Shown: positions 23,497-36,675 of the stretch, piece by piece
How the letters are laid out: each line of letters starts with the position of its first letter
Position numbering within the stretch: the stretch's first letter is position 1
NCBI GenBank assembly: GCA_947179155.2
Contig: OX359287.1
Span: forward strand, 3,668,501 to 3,732,500
Source: Hedera helix
Lineage: Eukaryota; Streptophyta; Magnoliopsida; Apiales; Araliaceae
DNA length: 64,000 bases
Direction: 5' to 3'
Notes under the pieces: generated by a model
The model's input: only the letters and a program-made list of their open reading frames with translations
Database searches by the model: none
What the model was told of the DNA's origin: nothing
Translations under genes and position numbers: made by a program

Positions 23497-26400
23497 AGTG
23501 GTGGGCATTTAATTCGGCATATTTGGTTTTTTGGCTAACCGAACCGGTTTGAACCGGTCGATTCGAGACAAAACGAAATCGGTTCGGCATTGGTACAAGA
23601 AACCGATAAATATCGATTATTCTGAACCGAGATCGAGAAGTAATATTGAATGTTCGGTATATACCGTACCGAACCGGTTGTCCTGGTTAAATTGAATAAA
23701 CACTTTATATTTTATTTTCATGCATTTCTTTTATTCATTTATTACCAAATCAGATCTTTAACTCATCGTCTCTATCTACTCTCTCCACTCTCCAGTCTCG
23801 TCTTCGTTCGTTAACTTTCTAGGTTCTAGCTGTTCATCGTCGATTCGCAATTATCTTTCTCTCCCCAATCTCCGTCTCCATCTTCTTTCTCAGTCGCCAT
23901 CGTCTCTTAATCGGTTTCTGTAGCGACCCCGAAACCCCATCATTTGCTAATGGTGATCTCGTGCGTTAATACATACATTTCCACCTTCATTAAAACATAA
24001 TACAGTTCATAAACTTGTTTATTTAGCTTACATTCATCACCTGACTCAAAATCATAACCTTCACATTCTATACATTAGAACTCAGGTCATACATACACAA
24101 ATTGTGATCTAGTCTATTACATTTCAAAATCATATATGTTATATTTAACTTAACTTAACCTGTTAATATCATCACCATACATAACCATCCATACCTCATC
24201 CTGTTTACTCATACATGTTCCATACATTCGAGTTTATTATATATCAGACTCGACTTACCATAATTTAGACTGATACATTCATAGTATCTTATTACAAGTT
24301 CCTCTGAATAATACATGCATACATGGTTATCTCTATGAATTTACAAAATACATACATCTCTTTATTAACGACAAAATCTAATATTTAAAACCAAGACGTT
24401 AATTAACTTATACCTTTATAGGTTTACATTTATCCGATTTGCTTGTCATATTACACAAATAAATAAAACATATCCTATATGTTTTTCTAAACATTTAGCA
24501 TTCCTTACTCTTTAGCTCTACCAGAACCTCCGACCTTCTCATACTTTACCTAAAAATGTCAATTTATAGTAAGAGTGAGCACAAAGACTCAACAAGTCTA
24601 ACAGGTAACACATTTCATGCTTGCAGTTCATAACATGCGTTATGCATTCTTTAATTTACCATGCTGTGCATTTTTAAAATATAAATGTCACATATTGCAT
24701 TTAACAATTAAAACACATAGTTGCACAAAGTGCACATTTCAAAACTTTTGATATCACATAGCCTGTTAAATAGTTCACATGGAACAATTATCACATTTTA
24801 ACAAGTTTGAAAAACTTGTCATGCTTCCTTGAACATCTTTCGTATTTGTCTTGTCGGTTTGCTAATTCGAGCTTTATCTGTCAACATTGAACCTACGTAT
24901 CATTATAAGATCATAATACGTTTTATAACTTTTTCAAACTTAAATCATAATTACTAGACCACTTGTCTCTATTCATTTCATATTTGATGTATTATACCTT
25001 ACATAGGTTATTAACACATCCTAACTCATTATTGACCGTTTACCCAAGCAATATCATGCTTTTACTTATCAATCTAGGGCTTACATAACCTATTTCTATC
25101 ATCCCACATCAAAATATAGCTTTTCGGACACATAAAAAACAAAATCATGAATAGTAACTTCGCCTTGGCTAGCTTTGAATTCATTGGCCGTGAATTCTTC
25201 TCAGTCTTGAACAGTAACTTGGCCCCGACGTAGTGTTCAAAAATCAGAAAAATTAATTTTTACACCAACTTTGTTGATTTTTAACTCCTACATATTACAT
25301 CTAATTAAGCTCAAATTTGAACCATAGCTAAGTCTTACTACCTAGTATTTCACAAAAATACCACCTGGCTCATTTGGTTTCTTAAAATTATTGAAGTAAT
25401 AGGCCATAGAAGGGTGTTTCAAAACATTTTTATACTTGTAATTTTTTTTAACCTTTTGGTCAACTTTGTGATTTTTGGCCATTCACTTCTAACGTTCATT
25501 CCGTCACTTGATTTAGCATACATAGATCATATAACACTTGTCTAGATCTTTCAAACAACTTAACTTTGCATATGGTGGGATTTGTTCGCAAAAATCTGTT
25601 TTAAGTTGAAACGATCGATTTCAATCGCTCGAAACGCATTTTCGTTCTAACTTTCATCCATTGATTACCAACTCAATGTAGACACGTGTAAAAACATAAA
25701 ACTAAGTCATTTGACTTTATTTTACCATTAATTACTCAAAATTGTCAAAAATCACCTTTTATTGGATTTTCACCAGCTTTACATAATTTTTTATTTCACA
25801 CACTTAGACTTCCTTTCTTATTTACTCATTAAAGAGTTCATTTCTAACCTTTGTAGAATTACACTACACATATATTAAGTGTACAAAATTTCTTTACTTC
25901 CAAAATATGTTTAAATGAACATAAAACCATCTTAGGCGGATTTAACCTCCAAAATCATGATTTCTATATTTTTAAGCATTTAGCATGCTATCTTTCATGC
26001 AAATACACCTCATATACCTATGTACAACCTTATAGCTCAAGGTTTCACCAAAATCATCCAACTCTAGACATATATTCTTCCATAAATCCACTTTTTAACA
26101 AAAATTATATACTTAGACTAACATAAATCAAAGTTTCAAGTGTAGAAAATTTTTAAACCTTTATCGATGATCATCTTCTTTACATGAATTTTTTTTCCAT
26201 GTCGAGGCCTTTCTCTTTTCTTCTTGCTTCTTGATCATCCAAGCTTCTTAGCTTATGAAATTTCAAGCTTTTGCCTTAAGCTTCCATGGCTTCTATCTCT
26301 CTCTCTCTTAGGGCTTCAAAATTCAGCAATTGTAAATGAAGAAGAAGCTTGCTTTGCTAGATTTTTATGAGAGTTAATTCAATTTGAGTTAACTTAGCTT

Positions 26401-28500
26401 AACCATGGCTAAAACAACCCAATGGTATTTTGGTCATTTCACATAATTAATGAAGGGCATTTTTGTCATTTCATCTCTTGGGACACAACAGTCATTACTT
26501 AATTTGTCAAGGGTATTTTTGTCATTTTGTCCTTTAGGACACAAAGGTCATTAATAACTTTGTTGAGGACATTTTGGTCAATTGCCAACTTTGCTAGATT
26601 TTCTTTTTCATGCAATTTCCTTTCTAAGTAAATTTATACTTTCCACTCATTAATTCATTTCATACTCATTTAAATTGATTTCTCTTTCAATCGACTGACT
26701 AGGTCATTCGTTTTCCACTGTGCGACGTTCACGTAGTCTCATTTTACAGTTTAATTAGTCATTTAATCATAAATCGACAAAATAACTCTTTTTAACTAAA
26801 ATTACGTTTATAGTTTTCTACGAACCTTCTCGGTTTCACATTTAATCAATTTTAATTTTCGACATCTCAAATAGTCGAATTGCTCATTTTCTTCATAAAT
26901 CGCTTTCTCAAAAAACGAACCCTGATCGGATTACCAAAAATTCATTCTCTTTCATCCTTTTACGCTTATATTATCATTTTACGACTTTTACGTCTTTATG
27001 TTTGTTTACTTAATATACATATGACAATTTTTATCATAGATGCAGTCTTCATTCTTTCTATTCATTTTCGGGAGTATTACCTTCTATATTTATATGTCGT
27101 ATAAATACATAATTCATTTCCATTAATTCCTTGATAAATTCTAAATATTCAAAAATCATAATTTTTTTTATTCCGTTAAATTCTAATACACCGATTAGGT
27201 TAAACTGATCATTCTTTCTGCACATGCTGTCATACATTACCTTGCCATCCTTGTAACCTAGTCTCTCAAGGCCTATTCATCAAGCTAGTTATTTTTGTTT
27301 ATAATAAAAACTTAGTTTACATATTCTTTCGTTATTTTACTTTTCTCTCTAAATCTTAAATTTTCTTTTATTCATTAGATTAAATATATGTATTTAGCTA
27401 TATATATACATTTAATCTATCATATTCTGACATACTAAAATATCTTACAATAATTCTTTTTTAACTGCCTAATCATAGGTATTACAATCTATCTTTCGTC
27501 TTTAATCCATTCTATTTTTATTAAATCATAGTAAATTATATTATATATAATTTTATCATATATCGAGCCACTAATGTACTCTTTTATTAATGACTGATTT
27601 TTATAAGCTCTATAAACCCTTATTTACATCAAGAGTCTCTCTTTACAAATTTAACCTCATATGTTATTCTTAACACATTGATTAAATAATAAATTAAATT
27701 TAATCACTTATTTACACTTTCTATCCTTCTAAACTAATTTTTAACTTTTAGCCTGTATTTAATTAACTAAGATCTTTATTTAGAAATCTTGTTAAATTTC
27801 GGGATGGCACAGTCTTCATCTTCTTCATCGTCTCTGCTCTGCTTCTGTTTTTTAGGTAATTAACACTTGATTATTTGTTTATTTTGACTATTAACTCTTG
27901 ATTATTTGATTAATTGATTCTTTCCTTCACTCTTGTTTAAATATTTTTGAATTAAGTTTGTTTTTATTTTTAGGGTTTGTTATGAAATAATTTTTTTCTT
28001 AAAAATTGTAAATCTTTTGGGGTTAATTAATTATTTTTTTGTTTATTTGTGAATGAATTGTTTGTTTGTTTATTGGTTATTGTTTTCTGCTGCTGTTGCT
28101 GATTTTTGGTTGATGTTGACTTCATGTTGCAGTGTTGTTGGCTTACTATTGCTGGGCTGCTATTGTTGTAGGCTTGCAGCCGTTGGGCTGCTTTTTGATT
28201 GATTGTTTAACATACGTTTGCTATTATCTGTTATTTTGGCACTATTTCATGTCAATCTTTTACAGATTGTTATTGTGGCTAGTATTTTTGATCTAAGTAT
28301 TGACATATTTTGATTCCATTGATCCAGTTTGTTATTGTATGGCTACTGTTAAGATGGATTCTTGATGGATTGAAGTTTTGCAACAGAGTAGTCTTTTATT
28401 GATTAAAACATGAGATAAAGAAAAAATAGCAACCGATATATTTGAAGGTAAAAACTAATACGGGATCGGCTAACCGGTTCAATCGGTACCAAATTGTGTC
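23497..28500. mobile_element. hAT-like sequence split by a long LTR insertion
   Basis: The left part (23497-23918) starts AGTGGTGGGCATTTAATTCG and continues with CCGAACCGGTT/GGTTCGGCAT words, like the ends of the hAT MITEs at 43807 and 60136. A TC/CT-rich leader-like stretch (23765-23918) continues in style after the LTR (27812-27850). Words such as ATCGGCTAACCGGTTCAATCG reappear near 28470. No right terminal inverted repeat, target duplication or transposase was found, so this is a decayed or deleted derivative at best. The link across the insertion is inferred. Confidence 0.4.
23919..27811 (-). mobile_element. Long putative solo LTR (3.9 kb), Ty3/gypsy-like ends
   Basis: On the minus strand the block begins TGTGCCATCCCGAAATTT (27811) and ends TTTCGGGGTCGCTACA (23919), a TG...CA pair typical of plant gypsy LTRs. 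There is no second LTR copy, no primer-binding site and no coding frame. Flanking pentamers are GTTTC and GTCTT, so a target duplication is at best decayed. The GAGA-rich stretch around 26300 (minus strand) looks like an LTR leader. The repeated GTCATTTTGTCC-type phrases at 26440-26590 are internal. Confidence 0.6.
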
Positions 28501-28742
28501 GCTCTCAAATTCGGGTTTCATAATTTTGGGTTTGATGCTTACAATCTAATACATAAATGACATCAAAATATATAATCTGCATTCATCTAACAGAATAATA
28601 TATATTTTCTCCTTACAAAAGTAAATAGATAACTCAATGTCTTCTAACATTAACATAAACAAAACATATCTTAAGTGTTCACAAAAGATTCACAATAATA
28701 AAAACATATTACATAACATGCAAATTTAATCTGTGGCTTTTC

Positions 28743-29680
28743 TGTGACGCCCCCAAATCTGGGCCTACAGAGCCCAATTTGAGACGCTAAAAATATACAA
28801 TAACTACTACAAAATAGTACATAGTGCAAAAATACAAAGTTTAATAATACACAACTAAATATTCACTATTATTGTCACATGATTTTACAACATGTGAAGA
28901 CTACTACAACTATCACTCGGACATTCACCCCATTCCCCGGCTAGACCCAGTTACTCTCTCATTTTCTAAAAGACAATGAAGCAAACGAAAGGGTGAACTC
29001 AAATATTCTAGTAAAGTCATGACTAAGATAACAATTAGTAAATTATCATTAGTCTTTAACAGTTGATTTTTTGATTGAATATAATAAACAACAAATTTTA
29101 GATCAATAATAGCAGCGACATAATCAATCCATTAGAATAATCATGTAGATTATGATGTCCACTAACTTCTCTTTTTTATAAAAATATCATCAACTTTTAT
29201 CATCTGAAACACCATTAGTTATAATTATACCAACAACAGTTTTTCTTTGCCCTAGACCAAAGAGAACATTCACTATGTGCCCTAAAACACACACCACTAT
29301 TATATCATCTTTATCCTATCATCTGTACCCCAAGCCACAAATATTCACAACAACTTGATTCTTGATAATTAGAATAACAATAGAGATATAAATGATGAAT
29401 AACTAGAATAACATGATACTTTATCCATAGTTAAATAATATCCAAATTGTCAACATGATGTTAACTTAAATTCAAGAATGATATTCAAGATCCATAATTC
29501 AAAATAACGGTTGAAATTCAATAGAAAGGTTCAGGTAAATAGGAAGATTCAAATAAATTGATATTAGATGAAGCGTAAACTATTAAGGAGCATATAATAA
29601 TTTTAGGAATTTTACCGAACAATACTTACCATAGTAAGTTTAAGAGTATGAAAGAAAAAGATATCACTTACAGTTAAAAA
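28743..29680 (-). mobile_element. Truncated gypsy LTR fragment, inverted relative of the LTRs at 34433 and 41326
   Basis: It starts TGTGACGCCCCCAAAT, which reversed resembles the LTR end TTTAGGATCATCACA at 36476. The reverse complement follows the last kilobase of that LTR: the block with TACTTACCATAGTAAGTTTAAGAG at 29630 corresponds to 35500-35515, and the CTCACCCTTTCGTTT region (about 28990) to 36212-36226. Similarity stops near 29680. No partner LTR or internal region remains. Confidence 0.7.
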
Positions 29681-32411
29681 AAAAATGATATCTCTTACCG
29701 TAGTAGATTTGAATAATAGAATATGATATCACATGTATTAACACGTGACAAGATATTGATTTAAATGAAATTGATCAACCTATATATTTATAATTTAATT
29801 AGTAACTACCACATATAATTTCATAGTGTATACTAATTCGTATGAAATTATCAAAAGTGATTTGATAATAAAAGTTTGTGTAGTGTACAGAATAAAATAT
29901 AATAAATTTTAAAATAGTTTTTGAAAATATTATTTCAAAAGAATCTTCAAGATAAAGTTTTTCAAAAATAAATATTCTAAAGGAAGAGTACAGTAATATC
30001 CCAGATATTTTCAATATTTTAAATAATATCTTAATTGATTTAATTAAAGGTTAATGTTTAAAACCTAGAATTTGAGAAGTAAGATGTGTAGAAAATGGGT
30101 AAACATTTTTTTTTTAACATAATTTATTTGTTAGAAATTAAATGTGGAAATATTGTAATGATGCATATAGATAATTTATTAAGAAAATAAATTCATTTGA
30201 GAAGTGAAGATGATTATAAGGATATATATACATAGTTATATATTCCTAGAGTTGTGTTTGTTAGCCAAACAAAAAGATGAGTAAATTAGATACTCAATAA
30301 AACTAATAAATTAATTAGTTTAAGTATGAATTAAGAAAGAAAATCATGTAATATAATTAATTGAATTAATTATATGAGTCATGAATTAAAGCTAAGATTA
30401 ACAAGTAGAGAAGTGGAATATTGCCTAGAATGACAATATTAAGAAGATAATTAATTAAGTAATTAACTTAATTATTTAGTTGTTATATAGAGTCCATTAA
30501 TGGATTTAATACAAGCCCACTATGGGAATACTTGCATGAATGTGGGTAATTAAATAATAAGCCCAAATGTTATGTTATGATATAGTCCAAGAGGTAATTA
30601 ATATAAGTCCAATTAAATAATATTGGAAAGTATGGTATATAATGGTGTGGAAGTCCAATTAAATTAATTGCCAAGCCCAAGTTATATATGATATGTGAGT
30701 TGTGTTGGGTAGCCCAAGTAATTAAATAAGAAAGCTCAATGCAAGGTAAGCTATGTAGCCCAAACACTTAAAAGTTCAATGTTGGTCAAAGTGTTGGGAG
30801 ATATTGTTGAGTGTAGAGAATTAACTAATGTAGGGTTAATTGAATAACCCTAGTTGGTAGGCAAGATAGAGAATTAACCAAACATTGGTTAATTGCTAGA
30901 GGAAGAAAGGTAGTGATGAAAATTAACTATGGATGAGTTAATTATGTAACCCAATGTGGTAGAATAAATTAAATCAAATTTAATTGGACTATAATATAAG
31001 TCCAATTGAGGTATTAATCTATGTCAAATAAATTTACCTAGTAGTTCATATAATTAATTTAACATTAATCCATGTAATAATTAAACAAGCCCAATGCTTA
31101 TTTTAATTAAATGTAACATAGGGTATTTAATGTTAGCCTAATGTAACAATTAAATTGAGCCCAACCAAATTAAATAAATGAGCCCAATATAATTTAATTC
31201 TAAGGTCCAAAGTGGAGCCCAATGTGCAAGTATAGGTGAATATGTATACATATGTTGGTGTATATATATATGAATGCTTATATAATGATACAGAACATAA
31301 AAATAAAGCCAAATTGGTGTAATAAATTGCAAATCCCGAGTTTTGAGGGGGACCCACATGGAAATGTTGAGTGTGGACTTCCTATGGCTTCAATTACACT
31401 CCAAAAGTTGCTTACAAGCAACCTTGATGGATGTCACACCAATTATCATTCATGGTAGTCATTCCATGCAATAGTAATCTAGTTTAAACTCCTAATTTCA
31501 CCAACACTAGTTGATTAGGAGGTTAATGAAGGATTAACATTGTGCTATAAATAGAAGTGTTCCACTCATTGGTGAGGTTGGTTGGTTATTTGTAGCATTT
31601 TCTAGAGAGAAAAAGGGAGAGCTTCTTGAGAGATATAGAGAGTTACTCTTATGAGATTGATGATCCACCAAGAAAATTTGCTAGAGAATGGACAAGAGGG
31701 AGTCACAAGCCAAGATCAAATCAAGAGTAAGGAGAGCATCCATGTATAAAAGGTTAAAAAGTGCTCTAAACCTTCTTTAGTTCATTTTTATAGTTTATAT
31801 ATGATTTGAACGGTTAAAATGTATTTTTAACCGATCAAAAGTTATTTTGATGATTTAGAAGTCTAAAACTATGATATATAGATATATTCATGGTTTGATA
31901 TAGTTAATACATGTATTTGTATGGGTGATACACAAAGAATTAGAAGCAAAGTCCATATAACGATTTATCGGTAAAACCCTAGATGGTTTGATCTTAAATT
32001 TCTTGCCAAAATATTTTCAAAAATGTGATTGAACCATGAAATATTGTAAAACAAGAAGTTAGGAAGACAACAACACTAAGTTGGTGTCATTTGGATGTGT
32101 AGAGTTTATTTTATTCAAGTTTGAACCATTAAAACCAAGGATTTGTGATTTTAGTTTTCACTCTATCCTTGTGAGCCATTTTTAGTACACTTCCGTTTGG
32201 AATTTGGATTTGTAATCTAAAGATAAGTTGTAGAGGGGGAAATTCTGATGAGAAAGGACTCAAGAATCACCCCAAAATATTTTAAAATGAAGAAGTTATG
32301 GCTGTCGGAGGGTCGAAAAAGCCCATTTTTAGGGTTTTGCTTCTGTTTTGGACGCCCTGGCGTCCAGTTGAGCCCCCCGGCTTTCAAAACAGAATGTGTA
32401 AGTTTTCTGGA

Positions 32412-32450
32412 TCGGGTCGGTCCGGGTCGGGTCGGGTCGGTCCGGATCGA
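32412..32450 (+). repeat. GGGTCGG short tandem repeat
   Basis: Repeated CGGGTCGGTCC / GGGTC units form a small GC-rich island in AT-rich DNA. Confidence 0.7.
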
Positions 32451-32607
32451 GTTTTTAATGAAAATTTAAGTTAAAATAAGTGTAAAATGAATGGATTTAA
32501 ATACTAAACCAATATATGAAGTTTATTAGTAACTAATTGGTAGATAAATATGTAACATAAAGACTAATGTTAACACAATTAAAATGTTAACTATTGGTAT
32601 TATTTGA

Positions 32608-33294
32608 AAATTATTAAAATATTATTAAATGATCAATAATATTAGTATATGATTTAAAAGGTATTGAATAATGAATAACATTTGTAAGTGATTAAAATAT
32701 TATTAAATGGTTAATAATATTAATAAGAAATTAGAATATTATCAAATGGTGAATATTTGTAAGTGATTAAAATATTATTAAATGATTAATAATATTAATA
32801 AGTGATTAAAATATTATTAATGATTAATAATATTAATATGTGAATAAAATATTATTAAATAATTAATAATATTAATAAGTGATTAAAATATTATTAAATG
32901 ATTAATAATATTAAGAAGTGAATAAAATATTATTAAACGGTGAATAATATTAGTAAGTGATTAAAATATTATTAAATGATTAATAATATTAAGAAGTGAT
33001 TAAAATATTATTAAATGGTTAATAATATTAATAAGAAATTAAAATATTATCAAATGATGAATAATATTTGTAAATGATTAAAATATTATTAAATGATTAA
33101 TAATATTAATAAGTGATTAAAATATTATTAGATGGTTAATAATATTAATATGTGATTAAAATATTATTAAATAATTAATAATATTAATAAGTGATTAAAA
33201 TATTATTAAATGGTTAATAATATATGATTAAAATATTATTAAATAATTAATAATATTAATAAGTGATTAAAATATTATTAAATGGTTAATAATA
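32608..33294. repeat. AT-rich 39-bp minisatellite, about 17-18 units
   Basis: The unit is approximately TGATTAAAATATTATTAAAT followed by GATTAATAATATTAATAAG. It recurs head to tail with substitutions and some length variants. Each unit contains AATATTATT and AATAATATT, so it is internally self-complementary. No coding. Confidence 0.9.
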
Positions 33295-33718
33295 TTTGAA
33301 TGTAGTTGTATATTATCAAGGGTAGATAATATTTTGAGGTATTTGGTACATTATTAAATGTCCGAATCATTAAGTTATGAAAAAAAAGAATGTTTAATTA
33401 AATTAAACAGATGTAAATAGTCAATTCGTGACTAAATTTTTGACAACTTATTAAAAGTAAGTCGTACGAAGAACGTGTAGTGAAGGTGTAAGTTAGATGA
33501 GCTTACCCGACATGTCCAACTAGGGTTGGGCTAGGGTATTGTCCGGAACTTAAGGGTTCGTTTGTCGGATATCTTAAGAGTTAATAATTTAAAGTTAGAG
33601 TCTTATATAAAGGCTAAGTAATAGTCATTGCATCTAATGATTATGTCAATTTCCTATATAAATTGTAGGTTGAACGAAAGACGCAAATAAGCATAACTGC
33701 GTGTCATTTAATGATGAT

Positions 33719-33719
33719 G

Positions 33720-33756
<37 letters not shown>

Positions 33757-33783
33757 TTATTATTATTATTATTATTATTATTG

Positions 33784-33818
<35 letters not shown>

Positions 33819-33819
33819 T
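33719..33819. repeat. (TTA)n microsatellite with a few interruptions
   Basis: About 100 bp of TTA repeats with TTC and TTG interruptions. A poly-Asn ORF on the minus strand is only a shadow of this repeat. Confidence 0.9.
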
Positions 33820-34432
33820 ATAATTTTAATAACAGTTATAGTATATAACATGATGTTTTGATCTTGGGCTATTGAGTGTAACATATAATTTATTTTATTC
33901 AATAAAAATGTACTTATTAACAAAAAATATTAAAAAACTTATGTTTAATTAAGAAATAATTTTAACTTTAAAAAATATTGTGAGCATTATCTATTTGATT
34001 AAATATGTGGAACTAATAATTGTAATTAAATACCAATTGACTAACTTAAAAAAAATGCTAGAATCATACCACAAACAGATTACACATGTATATATTTATA
34101 TTGTGACAATTATTTGATTGTACATATAACGTATTTTGCTATGTGCAGATATAAAAATATATAATTAATTAAATATTATTCTTTATTAATATTTGATAAT
34201 CAATAATATTCCAAATTTTGGCTTATGCAAGTTCTTTCATATCTAATAGTCATAGGTTTGGAGATAATAATATTGTGAACAAATGAAGAAAAGCTTTGTT
34301 TCATAAATTGATCTAAACGATTAATGAATTAAGTTATTTTTAATATTTTTTAAGCATTTAGGTATTTATCTTCTTTGTAAAAAAATAAATAAATAAAAAA
34401 TTAGACCACGGGCCGGGCCGGGACAAAAACGG

Positions 34433-36476
34433 TGTAAGGCCCCGAAATTATGAAATACAAATTTAATTTTGATCATATATATATTTGTTTTCCTAAAACA
34501 ATAAGTAGTTAAATTGACAAAAGTTAAAGTTAAAAATATTTTGTGCAAATTTTATCTTGTCCGGTAATATTCATTTTGTCGGGTAATATTTGATCCGTAC
34601 GACGACGTTGAAATAACCAATCATTGGTAGACCCCACAATAAAATATTGTCGGATATAAAAAATGACAGAAGTAACCTTTTTAAATAAAAACAGTCAACA
34701 GTGCTATCACGTTTAACTGTGAAAATATCGGTGATAAAAGAATAGTAGCATACGGTATTTTATGATATTTTACTATAGCACATGGTATTATATAGTAGCA
34801 TACGATATTACATAGTAGCACACGATATTACATAATAGCACACGATATTGCACAGTGTTCATATTATTGATTTGATAATGTGGCTATTGCAGGGTATTCA
34901 TCAATAATTGTTAATACACAATATTTTGCATTATTGATTCAATAATTACTATTATACTGTAGCAAATTATACACAGTAAATTATATTATTAAATTAATAA
35001 TTATCAGTAACGTGTTTCTTACATTATTGTTGAATTATTGTTATCACTATTGTAACATTACCTTAATTATTGTATTATTAGTGAGTATTTTAATTATTAT
35101 ATGTGAATAGTAAGGAAACATGTGGGCCCTCTGTGAGGGCCACATGAGGAATGAAAATGGAATTTTGCTGGAAGAAAATTTTGGTTGGGAAAAACAGCAA
35201 GGCTGTTGCTGTCAATGTTGAATTTTCAGGCTGGCGTGCAGCACGTCAGCTGCTTACCTACCGCGCATAGTAAATTTTTATTTCTTATAAATAGGTTGCT
35301 TAATTGAATAGAAAAATTACATCCAAAACATAAAAAATTTCTGCAAGTATTTTGTGATTATTTCTATAAGAATAGTAAGGTTATCTTGAGTGTTAATAAA
35401 CCAAAAGGAGTACATGAATTTCTCAAGTTGATCCACTACACTTAAAGCAATCTCTTTTCATGTATTAAGATAAGTGATATCATTTTCTTTCACACTCTTA
35501 AACTTACTATGGTAAGTATTATTCGGTAAAATTCTTAAAATAATTAATAATTTATGTTTCATTTAATATCATTTTAATTGAACCTTTCTATTCACTTGAA
35601 ACTTGCTATTGAACTTTAACCGTTATTTTTGAACTATGGATCTTGAATCTCATTCTTGAATTTGAGTCCACATCATGTTGACAATTTGGATATTATTTGA
35701 ATCTGCACAAAATAATATTGTAAACTTTCGATATCTATTATTTATCCTATTATCCTCTTTCTTCTGTTCATCATTTATATCACTAATATTTGTTTTAATC
35801 ATCATAATCATGTTGTTAAGAATATTTGTGGCCTGGAGCATAGATGATAGGATAAAGATGATATAATTGTAGTGTGTATTTTAGGGCACGTGGTAAATAT
35901 TCTCTTTGGTTTGAAGCAAATAAGAACTGTTATTTGACTTTATCATGGCTAGTGGTATTTCAGAAAATAAAAGTTGATGATGTTTTTCTGAAAAAGAGAA
36001 GCGTGTAGACATCATAGTCTATATGATTTTTCCTAATGGTTGTTATGACTCTGCAGTTCTTGATGTAAACGTTGTTCAAGAATTTAACTGTAGTTGTTGA
36101 TTTAAAACTTGTTGCTTATTATTATATTCTATCAAGAACTTAACTGTTAAAGGCTAATGATAATTTATTCATCATTATCTTAGTCATATTATTCTTTACT
36201 GGGCTATTTGAGCTCACCCTTTCGTTTTTGTTCAATTGTTCAAGAAATGAGAATGTAGCTGAGACTAGCTGGAAAAAGAAGGGAATGGAGTGATGGTCCG
36301 AGATAGTTGCTATAATAGTTTCACCATATTGTAAAATAGTGTGACAATTATAGTGAAGACTTAGTTGTGTATTATTGAGTATTGTATTATTCTACATTGT
36401 ACTGTATTGTAATAGTTGTTGTGTATTTTGACAACTCAAGTTTGGGTTGTGTGGGCCCAAATTTAGGATCATCACA
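34433..36476 (+). repeat. 5' LTR of the gypsy element
   Basis: 2044 bp with TG...CA ends. It contains a tandem array of GTAGCACACGATATTACA-like units (34740-34860) in U3 and a TATAAATA box (35286-35293). Short ORFs inside (35650-35866) are not genes. Confidence 0.92.
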
Positions 36477-36498
36477 GTTAGTATCAGAGCTTAGAGAT
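36477..36498 (+). promoter_or_regulatory. Primer-binding site (initiator tRNA-Met type)
   Basis: GTTAGTATCAGAGC immediately follows the 5' LTR. It matches the common plant TGGTATCAGAGC site with a changed second position. Confidence 0.75.
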
Positions 36499-36675
36499 AT
36501 GGTCTTTAATGGAGATATGAGGTTAGAACTAGGATAGGAGAGACGAATAAAATTAGTCACCAGTGTGTCTTACCTAAATTAAATTTTGTTATCTAATGAG
36601 TCAATTTGAATGTAGGGACATGAAGTGATGAGTTAGTTTGTTTAACTAACATTTATTTTGTGACCACGGTTAAGT

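Larger units (their letters stand above)
29992..34432 (+). mobile_element. Noncoding LTR-like region of the TGTAATATCCCAG family
   Basis: GTAATATCCCAGATATTTTC at 29994 resembles the LTR start at 51579. Downstream come many AGCCCA/GTCCAATTAAAT words (30480-31230) and a TATAAATA box (31546-31553) followed by a GA-rich leader-like stretch. A GC-rich GGGTCGG repeat lies at 32412-32450, an AT-rich minisatellite at 32608-33294 and a TTA microsatellite at 33719-33819. No protein-like frame survives. The right edge is unclear; the sequence is interrupted or bounded by the gypsy element at 34433. Probably one or more decayed, long LTRs. Confidence 0.45.

Noticed and set aside
26880..27104. 74-codon plus-strand ORF
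   Set aside because: AT-rich, low-complexity hydrophobic translation inside the long LTR; no homology signal and no gene context.
31133..31458. Short ORFs on both strands
   Set aside because: They overlap each other in LTR-like DNA with GGGCC/AGCCCA words and show no protein-like pattern.
32608..33294. CRISPR-like array
   Set aside because: The repeats are contiguous, AT-only and without unique spacers; this is a plant minisatellite.
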